From positions 682,001-746,000 of the forward strand of contig NC_063019.1 in assembly GCF_020509005.1 (NCBI RefSeq): a DNA stretch of 64,000 nt, read 5' to 3'. The stretch is from Fulvia fulva (Eukaryota; Ascomycota; Dothideomycetes; Mycosphaerellales; Mycosphaerellaceae). The translations under genes were made by a program, and so were the position numbers. The stretch's first letter is position 1. Every line of letters begins with the position of its first letter. Under the pieces are notes generated by a model. The model was given only the letters and a program-made list of their open reading frames with translations, ran no database searches and was not told the origin of the DNA. Positions 1 through 10,786 of this stretch are shown here, one piece after another.

Positions 1-2740
1 ATGATCCGTACAGTACTTTTTAGTGAATGTGAATGTATTAGCTCTCTAGTCTGGCACAGGGCAGTGCTTCTGGAACCAGGGTATGCCAAACACGAAGTCG
101 TAGTCGAGGTCAGTGACGAAGCAACTGACTTCCTCGACATAACCGTTTAGGTCGACCTCAGTCTTGACACATTCCGTAGCTTGACTAGATACTTCAGGGT
201 TAGCTCCCAGGCCTATCTTCTAAGCCTAAGGCAGTCGTGTTCGTGACAGATGTTTCTTCGTAAACTTCGTATTACAAAACAGCGACTCGGCACCGGGATC
301 CATTAGAATGCGTGCCAACTCACCACCCGCTACGCCCACTACCACAATGTACGAGCTTCTTAGCGGAGGGTCTATCGTCTTTATAGCATGTAGTACAACC
401 TCCGGACTGAAGATTATAGGGATGTTACTGATTGCTGTTTCCTGCTATATAGGGTTCCTCTTTCCTCTATGACGGTGATGTAACAAGGGCGTAACCTTAG
501 GAGGTTCTAGTAGTACCGTCTTCGGAGGATTAGTGCTAGGCGCGAGTATAGGCTACTGGTCGGTACGTATACGACCAGAGCCTAGGCTTCCCCCGACTCG
601 GTAGCCTTAAGCTCTACTAGTACGTCGCCGACCTAGATCGATACGTTCTTCGTAGCGTTGTTAGCGTCGCCACTAGTCTTCTTGTACTTCTTAAAGGGAC
701 ACTTAGGCGACTAGGCACCCTTGTAGTCTATGGCCTTATATACGTAGTAGAACACATCCTCCTTAGGCTTAGCTACTTCTTCCTTAGTGAGATTGCGGAA
801 GGTATGACTATCGTGCTTAGCGGCTTTAAGATCATATTCCTTGCGAATCTTCTCGTTATAGTAGACATGCTTAGGCTTGCCTTCGTCACTACCGCGACGG
901 CTACTACTGTTACGGCCGCTACCGCCTCCGCCGGAACCCTTAATATCGTCTAATTTCAGTTCGACATCGCGAAGGTATCGCTAAAGGGCTAGGAGGTCAT
1001 CAAAGTCGTCGCGATATACTAGTGCCTACTTCAACTTGTCGTTCAGCTTGTCCTAGATGTCGTCGATAAGTTCCTTATCTGTCTTCTCTAGGTAGTACCC
1101 GTGCTCTAGGAACTCAGCACAAAATGCGTCAAATGTGCGATTACCTTAGGTGCAGTTGTTATAAGCCTTCTTGTGCTTCTTAAGCTCATAGTGCTCGCCG
1201 TAAGAGTCGTTCAGCACTGTCATTAACTCACGCCAACCGGTCACCTCCTTCTTATATAGCCGTAGGCGGGCGTTAGTATTGCCGACGACGAAGTTGTTAA
1301 ACACTACTAAGCATGCTATAGATGATCGGCTACATAACTCTTCTATAGTCATATAGTCCTCTACTTTCTCCTTCTACTCTACAAATCCCAGTTCATCCTT
1401 ATAATTAGGTATGTTAGCTAAGAATATAGGAATCTTCCTCGAGTCATTCGGGTTACGGGTACCGCCGTCACTACGCTAGATAGCGGCGTTAACTAAGACT
1501 ACCGTAGTGTTGTTATTGTCGCTAGCTACGGTAGAGGTAGCCTTCTTAGTCTTTATTATACCTATCTTAACACTAGGGTCCTCGCCGTCGAGTAGCTTCT
1601 CGAGGGCGGACTTCTACCTCGTAGGAGGTAGTAGAGGTGTCGGTTCCTTAGGCTTTAGCTAAGCGATACAGTCATCGCGCTCCTTTAGCTAGGCTTATAG
1701 ATCCGTAATGAACGCGGTAGTACGCTTACCTAAGCTCTACTTAGTAGCCAACTTAGTCTAGGTCGCTTCGAGTTCGCTAGCTAGATCTATATTACGACTA
1801 AGTAAGTTCTTAATCTTAGCGGCCGCCTTCTTACCCAACTTCTTTAGGTGAGCGATCTTAGCTACTAAGTCCTTATCGTCCCTAAGCTCGTCGAGTATTG
1901 CTTAGAGCAATACTAACTTATCTTTATACCGATTGGCCTTAGCCTATAGCCGACTCTTCTAAGTAGTCAACACCTCCCGTACCTCCTTAAGACCGAGGTA
2001 GGCGAGACGGTGTTCGTCTAGGACATCTAGTAAGGCTTCTAGGTTCTTAGTAACCGAGCGAGAAAGCTCCTCGGCTATAGCGATCTAGAACTCGGTAGGG
2101 TTGTACCGTAGCCTATATTCTACCTCTTCGCCCTTCTAGGTAAAGTCAATCGGTATCGTATAGCGGTAGCTAAGATGTTCCTCCTTCCGCGTACGTATGC
2201 CCTGTTATAAGGTCTTATCCTCTCTACCTATACGGAGTCGAGTTTCCTTCTTAGACTAACGTCGGTTATACTTATTACGTAGTAGCTCTTAGTGCTTCTA
2301 GCGCCGACGTTCTTCCTCTTACTAACGAGCCCACTTAGTGTCTCCGCGACCCTAAGTCTCGTTCTATGTCTCTTACGCTATATTACGTAGTCGTTCTATA
2401 CCTAAGGTATCGTCGAAATCCGGATCCTACTACGACTCGTCTTCTACCTCTTACTACGCTACGCTAAGTACGCCGTTCCGCTTTTATCGGGCTTCTCGGA
2501 GGAACGCCTTTATAAGAGGGTTTAGGTTAAGTCTTAGGATAAAGGATGACTCGTCTAGTCCGATAGTCGTATTAGTACCTACGGCTTTTCGAGTCTCGGT
2601 CGTACGCGGTCGTAGTAGCGATACGTAGTCTATAATCGTACGACTCGGCGATCTAAGGGCGGTAGAACTTAATAATACGGACAAGGCGTAAGATAGGGCG
2701 TAAACGTATTAATACCTTAGAATCGAATAAGTTCTACGAA
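1..2740 (-). pseudogene. gypsy gag-protease, RIP-degraded
   Basis: Translated on the minus strand through stops, 2740 to about 800 gives a charged, Lys/Glu/Asp-rich gag-like protein. A relatively open N-terminal piece lies at 2484-2684. At about 690-750 there is a zinc-knuckle-like stretch in which expected Cys and His codons read Tyr (TGC/CAC to TAC/TAT, the RIP direction). At 286-300 the minus strand reads LMDPGAES, an aspartic protease active-site motif of the D-x-G-A type. It is followed by a retropepsin-like tail ending in DYDFVFGIPWFQKH near 60-110, typical of gypsy proteases just before RT. RT itself would lie left of the window. Frame and domain limits are approximate. Confidence 0.65.
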
Positions 2741-2867
2741 GAAGAGAAGATAAGAAAGTCGCGAAGCCGCGGTAAAGTAAACGTCGAGGTCAGGGTCTAG
2801 GGTCCGGGCGCGCTAGCGCACTAGGTCACGTGACACCAAGTGCAGCCTTACGAGGTGAACCGTAACA
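2700..2867 (-). repeat. probable 5' LTR end and leader of the left gypsy element
   Basis: The segment between the gag start and the TGTTACGG terminus. It is GC-rich at 2780-2860 and less RIP-affected than the gag. The second LTR is outside the window, so the LTR length cannot be set. Confidence 0.4.
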
Positions 2868-5800
2868 ACTCTATCTACTTTATCTATAGCGTAGTTAGAG
2901 TCTAAGTATCCCTAGAGATTGCCCCCTCCCTTTCTATATATAAGACCTAGGTCTAGGTACAACCGTAGGTAGCGGGAGAGCTTCTTTAAAGCCTTTATAT
3001 ACTACTACGAGGTATTAGTAATATATAAGCTAATTCTTCTAAGGGAGATAACTAAGTCTAGCCTTGTTATTATTATTAGCTACATCTAGGTACTATTATA
3101 GCTCTAGTAATCCTGTTTGTTATACCTCTTATCTATAGGAGCCGTAGGCACTAAATGCTCGTAGCTCTCTATAGATAAGTAGGTTAGCGTAGCCTTCTCT
3201 CTAGCTATATTTATCTTAGCTAAGTTAGCGTAGACATAGTGTCCTTGATCAAGCTTCAAAGTGCCTTAAGACCTGTCTCTTATAATCCTTATTCTAAGGA
3301 TCTTCGTAGGTTTACTAAGATCTTTAATCTTAAACACTTTTCTAAGCTTAGCCTTAAACTACTGAACATCTAGTAGCTTCGGAGCTATAATAGGTATATT
3401 ATCTATATAGATAAGGACTATAAGGTCTCTATCCGTATAGATAAGTAGGTATAGATCTATCTAGGACTAGGTAAATCTAATCTTCTCTAGCTTCGTAACA
3501 CAGAGCTTGTTCTAGTCTCTAGCAACTTGTTGAAGCCTATAAAGGCTTCGTAGGACCTTAAACACTATGTTTAGAGAAGCTTTAACTCGTAGAGGTAGGA
3601 TTATATAGATGTCTTCAAGAAGGCTACTTTAGGTAAAAGCATTATTTATATCTACTAGGTGTATCTCGAGATCTCTCTTACATACTACTACTATAAATAC
3701 TCGGAGAGTATTATATCTAATAGTAGGTGTAAAGGTCTCTTCGAAGTTAACCCTATATTTCTATAAAAACCCTCTTTTAACTGGTCTTGCCTTAAACTTC
3801 TTAATTGCTCTACTAATTATTCTTTTTATATTAAAGACCTACCTAGAAGTAATTAGATTCGTACCCTTTGGCGGTATAACTACTTCCTAGGTGTTATTGC
3901 TTACTAAGGCAATAAGTTCGTTCTCGATTGCCTCTCTCTATATATATCCCTATTTAGGGTCTCCTACGACTACCTTATAGGACTTTGGGATTAGCACTTC
4001 CTACTAATAGGCTATAGCCTACCTAATAGTAGTAAATGTGTATTCTTCTACGTCGTTTAGAATCTCCTCTACCTAGCTTATTATAAAGTCTAGATAGAAG
4101 ATCTAGGCGATAAGAGCCTTATAGTGTTTAGCCTTATACTCTTTAGAGTTATTATCTCCGTCCCCCCTTGACCTCTTATTGCCTATAACCTAAGGTAGCG
4201 CTAGGTATTCGGATAGGTCGAACTGGACGACATCTTCTTTTTCTTTTATTAGAGTACCCTAATTCTAAACCTCTAGTATTCCCTAATGTCCTTTAGGGGA
4301 GGGGGAAGTTGTATAAACAGCGGTTACTATAGTGTTAATGACTTAGGTAGGTTCTGTATAGATCTACTGTTATCGGCCTTCGATAGTGTTAATACCGCCT
4401 TAATATTTTCTCCTAGCCTTCGTAACGGTGTCTCTAATAATCCCCTATCGGAAAATTTCGCCCTAAAGGGCTTCCTCCTAATAGGATTGCGCTATAGCGC
4501 TCGACTCGGCTAGTCAGTAAAGGTGATACCAAGATCTATATCTCCCCCTTCTTATTCTTAAACTAGTCTACGTAACTATACGCTTTTATAGCTTTTATAT
4601 CGGGATCCTAGAACAGCTATTATTTTGTAGTGTTTTCTAAGTAGCCTATAAACACGGCTTCTTTTCCTCGGTTTATTAACTTGTCTCTCCTTAAGCCTTA
4701 AGGTTAGGCTCTTAGATCTATATAGACTATAGCTTTGTATCTCTAGACGCGGAAATAGTCGACTAACGGTACTTGGCTAGTAAACGCTTCTTCTAGTAAA
4801 AGAGCAATACTATCAATAATCGGACTATTAGGTAGTCTGTTTCTAATTATAGTCTATACTTACAAAGCTTCTAGCTAGAACTTAACTAGTATACTAGAGT
4901 CTTTAAGTATAGCCCGGACTATGTTCTTAGAGGCTTAAATTGACCTTTCTATAGGTCTATTTTAAAGAGAGTTATAGGCATTAGTTGTGTCTATCTAAGT
5001 ACTAAACTCCTTCCCCTACTCTTTTAGTAAGGCGAGAATTTCCTTTATACTATTACTACGGATCGTAGATAGAAAGCACCTTAACTACCGCTCTACCTAG
5101 ACCTTCTAATCCCGTAGGGCTATAGGAGCGTCGCTCCTAGCCTTTAAAGGGATTACCTACTTCTTCCTAGAGAAGTTGTCTATAATCTCAAGCTAATATT
5201 TGTATCCTAGCCTAGAGACTGCGCCCTAAAAAGGCCTATAGATGTCAATAGAGATAAGGGCTAGCCTTTCTCCTTTTCTCTCTTTAGTAGGTCCCTTAAA
5301 CTTCCTTATATTAGCAAGGGAGCATACCTTATAACTTAGGTTTTTAGAAGGAATAGCAATAGGATCTTTCTTATTAGTAACTCTATAAAGGTTTCTTAGT
5401 AGTCCCTTGCTAAGGTGTATATATCTTCTATACTATAGCTCCTACTAATCTTCGGACTTAGTATTAGCTATAGCGGTGCCGTTACGTTCTTAAGAGAGTA
5501 TACTAGTATACTATAGCTTAAGAATTTCCGAGATCGAGTAGATAGACGGTACTCCTCCTCGAAGTTTAGTCTAGATAACGGGTTTACTAGACAAGGATCT
5601 TAGGGTGAAACTAGGTAGTTAGATAGCAAACTGTTAGCTTAACTAATTTTACGAAACAAGACTAACTCTAAGGCTAGGAACAAACAAGACATTTTCTAAG
5701 ACAATTTGCTTTCTAGAAGGACTACCTATTACTACACTTCCTATATATATAGCTTGTAGATAGCCACCCCTAACCTTGATCTACGTCCTCTTTTAAAGAG

Positions 5801-6920
5801 GCCTTAGTATCCTAAATAGTGAATCTTGGTCAGTTATATATAATAAAGCACAAGAGTTAAGTAACTACTCGGACGAGGGGTACTTATCCTTAGCTTCTAT
5901 AGTAGAATAGGTAACCTTATTAACATCATTATCTTCTAATAGTATCTCAGAGTCTAATACGTCTTCCTAGGTCGTATAGCCCCTTATAGGCTTACTAGAG
6001 GAGGCCTTTAGCTTGCGGCCCTCCTTTATCTACTTTATAAGGTCCGTTATTACCTTAAGGACATTACGAAGGTTTAGTAATAATGACCTCCTACGAGGTA
6101 GTAACGGTTGTCTCTTAGTAGGGTAGGTAACCCTAGCTAGTTTATCCTTGTTCCTAACAGCCTACTAAGCTATAGAAAGGTATAGGCACTTGCTAATAAA
6201 ATGGTCACTACCGTAGAGATAGTACGTAAGCTTACCCTAGAAACCCTTCTTAGCAAACATAGCTGTCCCTTAATAAATCATTAATTCTTACTTCTCCCTA
6301 AGGATTATAAGAATGTCTTGTGGTGAGAGATTTACCTAGGCATCAATTACATCGCGAATTGAGCTAAAAAAGTCTAGTAGAGCTACTAAGAGTTGCTAGA
6401 TCTTTCTGTCCTTAGTCTTAATGTCTTAGAACTAAGGCGAGATTGAAACAGCCCTCCTTATAATTAAGCTAAGCTCCTACTAGGCGTCATCTATTGACTA
6501 GTCGTCTGTTATTACGAAATGAGTATATTGCTAAAGCAAACTTCTTCTAGTCGCGAGAAGTCTTCTCTTATATTTAGCTTTAGCCTATTCCTATAACTCC
6601 TTTGTATACCGGATCTCGTATATTATCTCTTAATTATCTATTGACAGACAGATATACATCTTATATAGGGCCGTTATATTATACCGTCTATACGATACCT
6701 TCCTTATCGCTTAATCTTAAGGAAGAGATAACTAGGATAATATAGAGGGTGTCGCTATAGATAGGGTCATAGCGGGAATGTCCGTAATAATGTCTTTAAG
6801 GACCTAGTTAATCTACTTTGATACTAGGTATATTCTTATTAGCTTGAACTATGTTTTGTAGTTCTCTCTTATTAGAATAGGTACTACTCTCTTTCTTATA
6901 AACCTAGTCTCGTTCTCTAT
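2868..6920 (-). pseudogene. copia gag-pol pseudogene (RIP)
   Basis: Homologue of the intact polyprotein from its gag start to the RNase H region. Aligned by eye, it keeps the order gag, zinc knuckle, protease, integrase, RT and RNase H, but contains very many stops, mainly from CAG/CAA to TAG/TAA and TGG to TAG. The longest remaining open pieces are short. It is non-functional. The C-terminal end of RNase H is absent because of the gypsy insertion on the left. Confidence 0.85.
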
Positions 6921-7427
6921 TTTTTGTAAGTTAAGGGACAGGTTAGCTCCCCTTAGGTAAAAGGATATATTCGGTCGTACGCGATCGGATCGAAATAGGA
7001 TAAACCGAACGCGAGGTTAATAGCGGAGAGGATAGCTATTCGCCGGGAAGAGGAGGAAAGTCGGTCGGTAAGGATCGTATTAGTACTAAGACACTATAGC
7101 GTAACTCTCTTAGTAGAGGGGGTTTCTAAGACACTACGGCTCTCTTAGAATTAACAGTTAGTCGATACGAACGCGATGTCCGGAGAGCGGCTCTTCTTAG
7201 TAAGCTCGCCTACTTATCTAAGGTATTAGTATAGGCTCCCTAACTCGGAGTCTAATAGTGCCTTACTAGGCTCTTTTACGTCTTATATATACCTATAGCA
7301 CGGCTATAGCTTCCCGTATAAGGCGGGTGCGGCCTCTAGTCTGCCTTCCTTTTGTTCTAAAGAAGAATAACTCTAATACAACTTTATCGAGTGTGAAATA
7401 CCGAGTTACTAACCCGGGCTTATAACC

Positions 7428-7661
7428 TATTAAATAGGTACGAGTTACGTAGTAGTGAAAGACGACGGATTATACGAAAGACGAAGAAGGACCTAATAGG
7501 ATAGCGTATATCTATACATAGTATCGCTAGTATTAGTATAGGTTAATACTAGGTGTCCGGATGTTTACTAGCCTATAGGCTAGCAAACCCTAGTTACGTG
7601 ATCTAGTTACCTAATACACCTACACCTATATACTTGACCTACGGCCTATATGTTCTTAGTA
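7428..7661 (-). repeat. 5' LTR of the RIP-degraded copia
   Basis: A 234-bp match to the 235-bp LTRs at 14929 and 20233, with RIP-type changes. The terminal TG and CA have both become TA. The central inverted repeat of the LTR is still recognisable near 7568-7594. Confidence 0.85.
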
Positions 7662-7978
7662 GTACGTAAAGATAGTAATAGAGGTAGGTTAATAACCCTC
7701 TAGAACGGTCTAATTAGGTATTAATTTACTAGTACTATCGTTTTACGTATATTTGTAGATATACTAAATTTAGCGGCTAGCTTCTTAATATAGTCTTCTT
7801 AAGAGAGCTATAGTAAACGCTTATTTCTATTGCGCGTAACCTTAATACCTAGGAACTAGAAGTGATTACCGCGCTTGTATATCTCGTACTTAGTAAGTAG
7901 CCGCTACTTAATATTAGTAGCGTAATCTTTATACTTACGGTAGTAGAGTATAACTAGGTTGTTATCGTAAAAGAAGAA
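7662..7978 (-). pseudogene. older copia (copia-2) RT, C-terminal part
   Basis: The minus-strand translation reads through stops as the end of a copia RT: a degenerate FYVDD region at the right edge (FYDNNLVILYY, expected FYVDD-type), then a motif of the form HFQFLGIKVTRNR, typical of the RT/connection region. The family differs from the intact copia. It joins directly with 9116-9718 when the pogo element between them is removed. The left side is cut by the LTR of the RIP-degraded copia at 7661. Confidence 0.6.
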
Positions 7979-7980
7979 TA

Positions 7981-8042
7981 ACATACTTTACTACCGAGCG
8001 GGCTATACTACCGAGCGGGCTACTTTTACTAAGAACTATACT
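7981..8042 (+). repeat. left terminal inverted repeat of the pogo element
   Basis: Mirrors about 9052-9113 base for base apart from a few C/T or G/A changes. It contains two tandem copies of CTACCGAGCGGGCTA (7991-8005 and 8008-8022), a likely transposase-binding repeat. Confidence 0.85.
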
Positions 8043-8299
8043 ACTTCTACTTTAATTACGACGGTATCTTAATACGACGACATCCTATAGAATCGTTACT
8101 AGGAGGATAATTCCTCTTTAGATTCTTCGCTATCTAGCGAGTCTACTTAATAGGTACGTACGTTATACCCTAACTCGCTATATTGCTTATAGCGTCGTAG
8201 CCTTAGTACTAGCCGAACACTATCTAGCGACTCTCTACTTACTTCCTACCTCCTAGTATCCTCTAGAGGTATTAATTACGACGCCTTATCGAAGGTTAG

Positions 8300-8990
8300 A
8301 GACCCTCTAGACCAAATATACTTGCGCTTTCGTGCTTTCCGCTATATAAGGGCCTCGTAAGACTTACGTAGCTTACTAATCTCGCTTTATATAAGAGCTA
8401 TCTAATACGCTATCTCTCTACTCCCTCTCTATTACTCTATTAAACGACCTTCCTCTTTCTACTACGCCTTTCTGAACCCGTAACGACGCTCTAAGACGTA
8501 ATAACACCTATTATAAACCCTATCTCGTCGAAGTTATAGGTGTCCTAGTTAAGGATGCTATACTTCTCCTTTATATTACGTATAAGTAAGAACTACTTCT
8601 CGATAACGTCTAGATCTTCTATTAAGGCTCGCTAACGATCGTATCTCCGTATTATACGAACCTTTAGCTCACGATACCGCCTAATAAACCTGTCTATCTA
8701 ATTAAGACTAGCGGGCTTAAGACCCTTCTCTTATAGTAATAAATCGGCTATTACTCGTATACTAGCCTTTAATAGCGGGAAACCTCTAAGATCTAGCTCG
8801 AGTATATACTCAAGTATTACCCTCTCTTATAGCTCTATAAGCTTCTTCGAATTAGGCTCGTAGTTACCCTAAGGAGGTTGTCTATTCAATCGATACCCTA
8901 GTATAGTTCGAGACGCGTCGTATACCTTTATAGCAAGTCGATTCGTGATTATCGCGTCGCGTTTCGTGGCCTGGACAGCTAAGGTCAGTT
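8300..8990 (-). pseudogene. Fot1/pogo transposase, N-terminal half (RIP, truncated)
   Basis: The minus-strand translation from about 8990 runs through stops with a recognisable pogo layout. A helix-turn-helix start reads EAKLTLAVQATKRDA. A second DNA-binding part follows, with NYEPNSKKL, RVILEYILELD and GLKPAS. Then comes TYNFDEIGFIIG, matching the NFDETGF-MG block that carries the first catalytic Asp of the DDE domain. Downstream similarity fades soon after, so the rest of the catalytic domain is deleted. Stops such as TAG for Trp/Gln fit RIP. It is not functional. Confidence 0.75.
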
Positions 8991-9051
8991 TGGCCTCGTT
9001 TAAAGACAATATACGCTATAATAGTAGTTATATAGCTATATCTATAGAAGT

Positions 9052-9113
9052 AGTACAGTTCTTAGTAAAAGTAGCCCGCTCGGTAGTACAGCCCGCTCGG
9101 TAGTAAAGCACGT
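9052..9113 (-). repeat. right terminal inverted repeat of the pogo element
   Basis: Reverse complement of the left repeat, ending AAAGCACGT before the TA duplication. It retains CpA/TpG at a few sites changed in the left copy. Confidence 0.85.
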
Positions 9114-9115
9114 TA

Positions 9116-9718
9116 TACCCTTATTATTATAGTAGATATATTTAGAGTCTAATAGGGATACTAGGGTAGGGAGGCTAGCGTCTCGGTTAGGAAGTTCTAC
9201 TATAATAAAGGGGACTCCTTTAGACCGTAGAGGGCCTTAACTAGTTTAAGGGCATTCCTATAGGGTAGCCTATCGATTCTAGGGGTAGTTATAGATATAT
9301 AGTATATAGTAAGTCCGAGCTTAGGAAGACGTTAATAATATTGAATTGTCCGGCTTCTAGGTCGAAGCTTACGGCTATAGTATAGTAGAGGCGGAATATA
9401 CTTACTAGTAGTATAGCGGCATATTATATTTAAATATATATCTTATAGATCGCCTCTAATATATAGTCTAGCCTTAAAGCTTTTTAGTATACCGTACTTA
9501 TCTAGTTTATACTTATATACCTACTTTAGTAGTAGTAGTAGCTAAAGTCCCTGCTCTTACTAAGTATTCTAATCCTTCTCTTTCTAAGTAGCCTATTTAA
9601 ACGTACCTATCGCTAGGGCTTTAGTAAACTCCTTAGCTATAGCTTCTATCTACTATTATAGGAAGCGATATTTCATAGCGGCTCGGTAGTTAGTAGGTTT
9701 AGGCGGAAGGTTATCGTA
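9116..9718 (-). pseudogene. older copia (copia-2) RT, N-terminal part
   Basis: Continues copia-2 across the pogo insertion. The minus-strand translation starts near 9718 with LPPKPTNYRAAM and a following charged helix, typical of the beginning of a copia RT domain. It runs down to a YGL-type and 'LDSKYIYYN' region just before the FYVDD site. It is saturated with RIP: no CpA/TpG in 9121-9180. The upstream end is cut by a copia LTR fragment at 9719. Confidence 0.55.
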
Positions 9719-9880
9719 TATTAAGAATATATAGGCCGTAGGTCAAGTATATACGTATAGGTATATTATATAACTAGATTACGTGACTAGGGTATACTAG
9801 TCTATAGGCTAGTAAACATCTAGACACCTAGTATCTACTTATACTAACACTAGCGACACTATATATAGATATACGCTATT
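9719..9880 (+). repeat. truncated copia LTR (opposite orientation, RIP)
   Basis: About 160 bp matching the reverse complement of the 235-bp copia LTR, starting at its first base (TGTTGAGAAC changed to TATTAAGAAT). It stops about 70 bp before the end, where LINE sequence begins. It may be the edge of another insertion or the product of a deletion. Confidence 0.7.
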
Positions 9881-10709
9881 CTAAAGTATCTCCTTACTAA
9901 TATAGAAGTACGTACGGGGTCTACCGTCGCCTTATAGGTATATCGTATAGCCTAGTAACTTATAGGTCATTAGTCTCTTATAGTACAAGTTAATCTATAG
10001 CTCCTAGATTACTAGGACGTAGTAGACGTACGGGTCCGCCTCGTATAGGAAATAGTTCTAGACTATATCCTTACTATAGTTAACGTTATACTAGATAATA
10101 CTAAGCGTATCGAGGCTAGTTATCGTTATCGACAATTATCTCCTCTATAATGTCCTATGTCCTACTACCTAGCGCGTCCTAGTCTACGCCTATCGGTTAT
10201 ACACTAAAGGGGAGCCGGGCCTAGTTAGATTCCCTCGCCGTAGCTAGTAGAGTACGTAGCCTCCCGTCCGCCCTAGGTCACGTATCCTTTATATTATTCT
10301 CGGCCCTAGGGCGCTTATACCCGACCGCTACTAGCTAGTTCCGGTATAGACTAGCCTTACGGTCGCCGTAGAATCTTAGGGTAACGGTTCTGTTGATAAT
10401 TGCCTTGTTTTTTACTAGTTTCTACTATAGACATTTCGCGCTATACGATAGGTAGTACCCCGGATAGTTCGCGTACCGCCTCGTAGCTAATATATAGTCC
10501 CTAGATATATAGTCTTCTAAATAGTTCGAGTAGGCCTACTTGTTTATATACGTATAGGTTTAGTATCTATACTATTAGTATTTAAAGTATTAGAGGACAC
10601 GAAAGGATAAGGAGTACTTTTCGACTATCTTAAGGCTCTATTACTAGATTAGGCCTTGTTCTATTACTAGATCCGCCGCTTTCGTATCTAATAGCTATAT
10701 AATTAGCGT
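9881..10709 (-). mobile_element. LINE B' fragment (ORF1 end and endonuclease start), RIP
   Basis: Matches 45563-46370 of LINE B closely, same strand, with RIP differences. In LINE order (minus strand) it covers the end of ORF1 with a degenerate zinc-knuckle region, then the start of the ORF2 endonuclease. It is cut at 9880 by copia LTR sequence and at 10709 by chimera 1, whose TSD (CTATATAATTAGCGT, 10695-10709) is its last part. Whether it continues right of 14078 is unclear. Confidence 0.7.
10695..10709. repeat. target-site duplication of chimera 1, left copy
   Basis: CTATATAATTAGCGT, identical to 14064-14078. It brackets the element exactly, from GGTCGAC on the left to the ATCTATCTAT tail on the right. 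The length suits target-primed reverse transcription. Confidence 0.9.
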
Positions 10710-10786
10710 GGTCGACGACGAGAATTACCTGTACGTAGTGTCGGCTACGAACCTCTCGTCTAGCTACGAGAGAGCCAAGTATTCTC
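10710..10786 (+). ncRNA. candidate HDV-like self-cleaving ribozyme, copy 1
   Basis: Folded by hand into the double-pseudoknot order of HDV ribozymes. P1 pairs 10710-10716 (GGTCGAC) with 10740-10746 (GTCGGCT), 7 bp including two GU. P2 pairs 10720-10725 with 10781-10786 (6 bp). P3 pairs ACC 10727-10729 with 10737-10739, with one pair lost by a RIP-type change. L3 is 7 nt, and its CGU can pair with ACG 10747-10749 as P1.1. P4 is a 7-bp hairpin, 10753-10759 with 10766-10772. J4/2 reads CCAA at 10775-10778, fitting C-N-A-A with the catalytic C at 10775. The predicted cleavage site is 5' of 10710, the exact element start defined by the TSD. Known R2 and other LINE 5' ends use such ribozymes. Confidence 0.7.

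Larger units (their letters stand above)
1..2867 (-). mobile_element. Ty3/gypsy remnant (5' half: LTR end, gag, protease), truncated by window start
   Basis: Read on the minus strand, this is the 5' part of a gypsy-type LTR retrotransposon. The right edge is an LTR start: the plus strand reads CGTAACA at 2861-2867, so the minus strand begins TGTTACGG, and the very next base (2868) is in the middle of a RIP-degraded copia copy. The element therefore inserted into that copia. No TSD can be tested because the other end lies outside the window. RIP damage is uneven: 1-500 still has many CpA/TpG, 500-1400 fewer, and 1400-2760 almost none. The exact inner LTR boundary is not visible; 2700-2867 is the likely LTR plus leader. 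Confidence 0.7.
2868..7661 (-). mobile_element. RIP-degraded Ty1/copia, same family as the intact element at 14929-20467
   Basis: Colinear with 15668-20467 of the intact copia on the same strand: 2868 onward matches 15668 onward, and 7428-7661 matches its 5' LTR. Differences are overwhelmingly CpA to TpA or TpG to TpA (for example, CATA to TATA and TGCTGCTGC to TACTACTAC when 2920-3010 is compared with 15721-15820). The last part of pol and the 3' LTR are missing because a gypsy element interrupts the copy at 2867. The right flank after the LTR is GTACG (7662-7666), but the partner TSD is not in the window. This pair of copies is the clearest direct evidence of RIP here. Confidence 0.9.
7979..9115. 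mobile_element. internally deleted Fot1/pogo-type DNA transposon with TA duplication
   Basis: An element of 1133 bp (7981-9113) flanked by TA (7979-7980 and 9114-9115), as in the Tc1/mariner-pogo superfamily. Long terminal inverted repeats of about 60 bp begin ACATACTTTACTACCGAGCG on the left and are mirrored on the right with RIP-type differences. Each end carries the motif CTACCGAGCGGGCTA twice in tandem. The interior holds the N-terminal half of a pogo transposase on the minus strand. Known Fot1-type elements are about 1.9 kb, so roughly the second half of the transposase, including later DDE residues, is missing. It sits inside the RT active-site region of copia-2. Confidence 0.8.
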
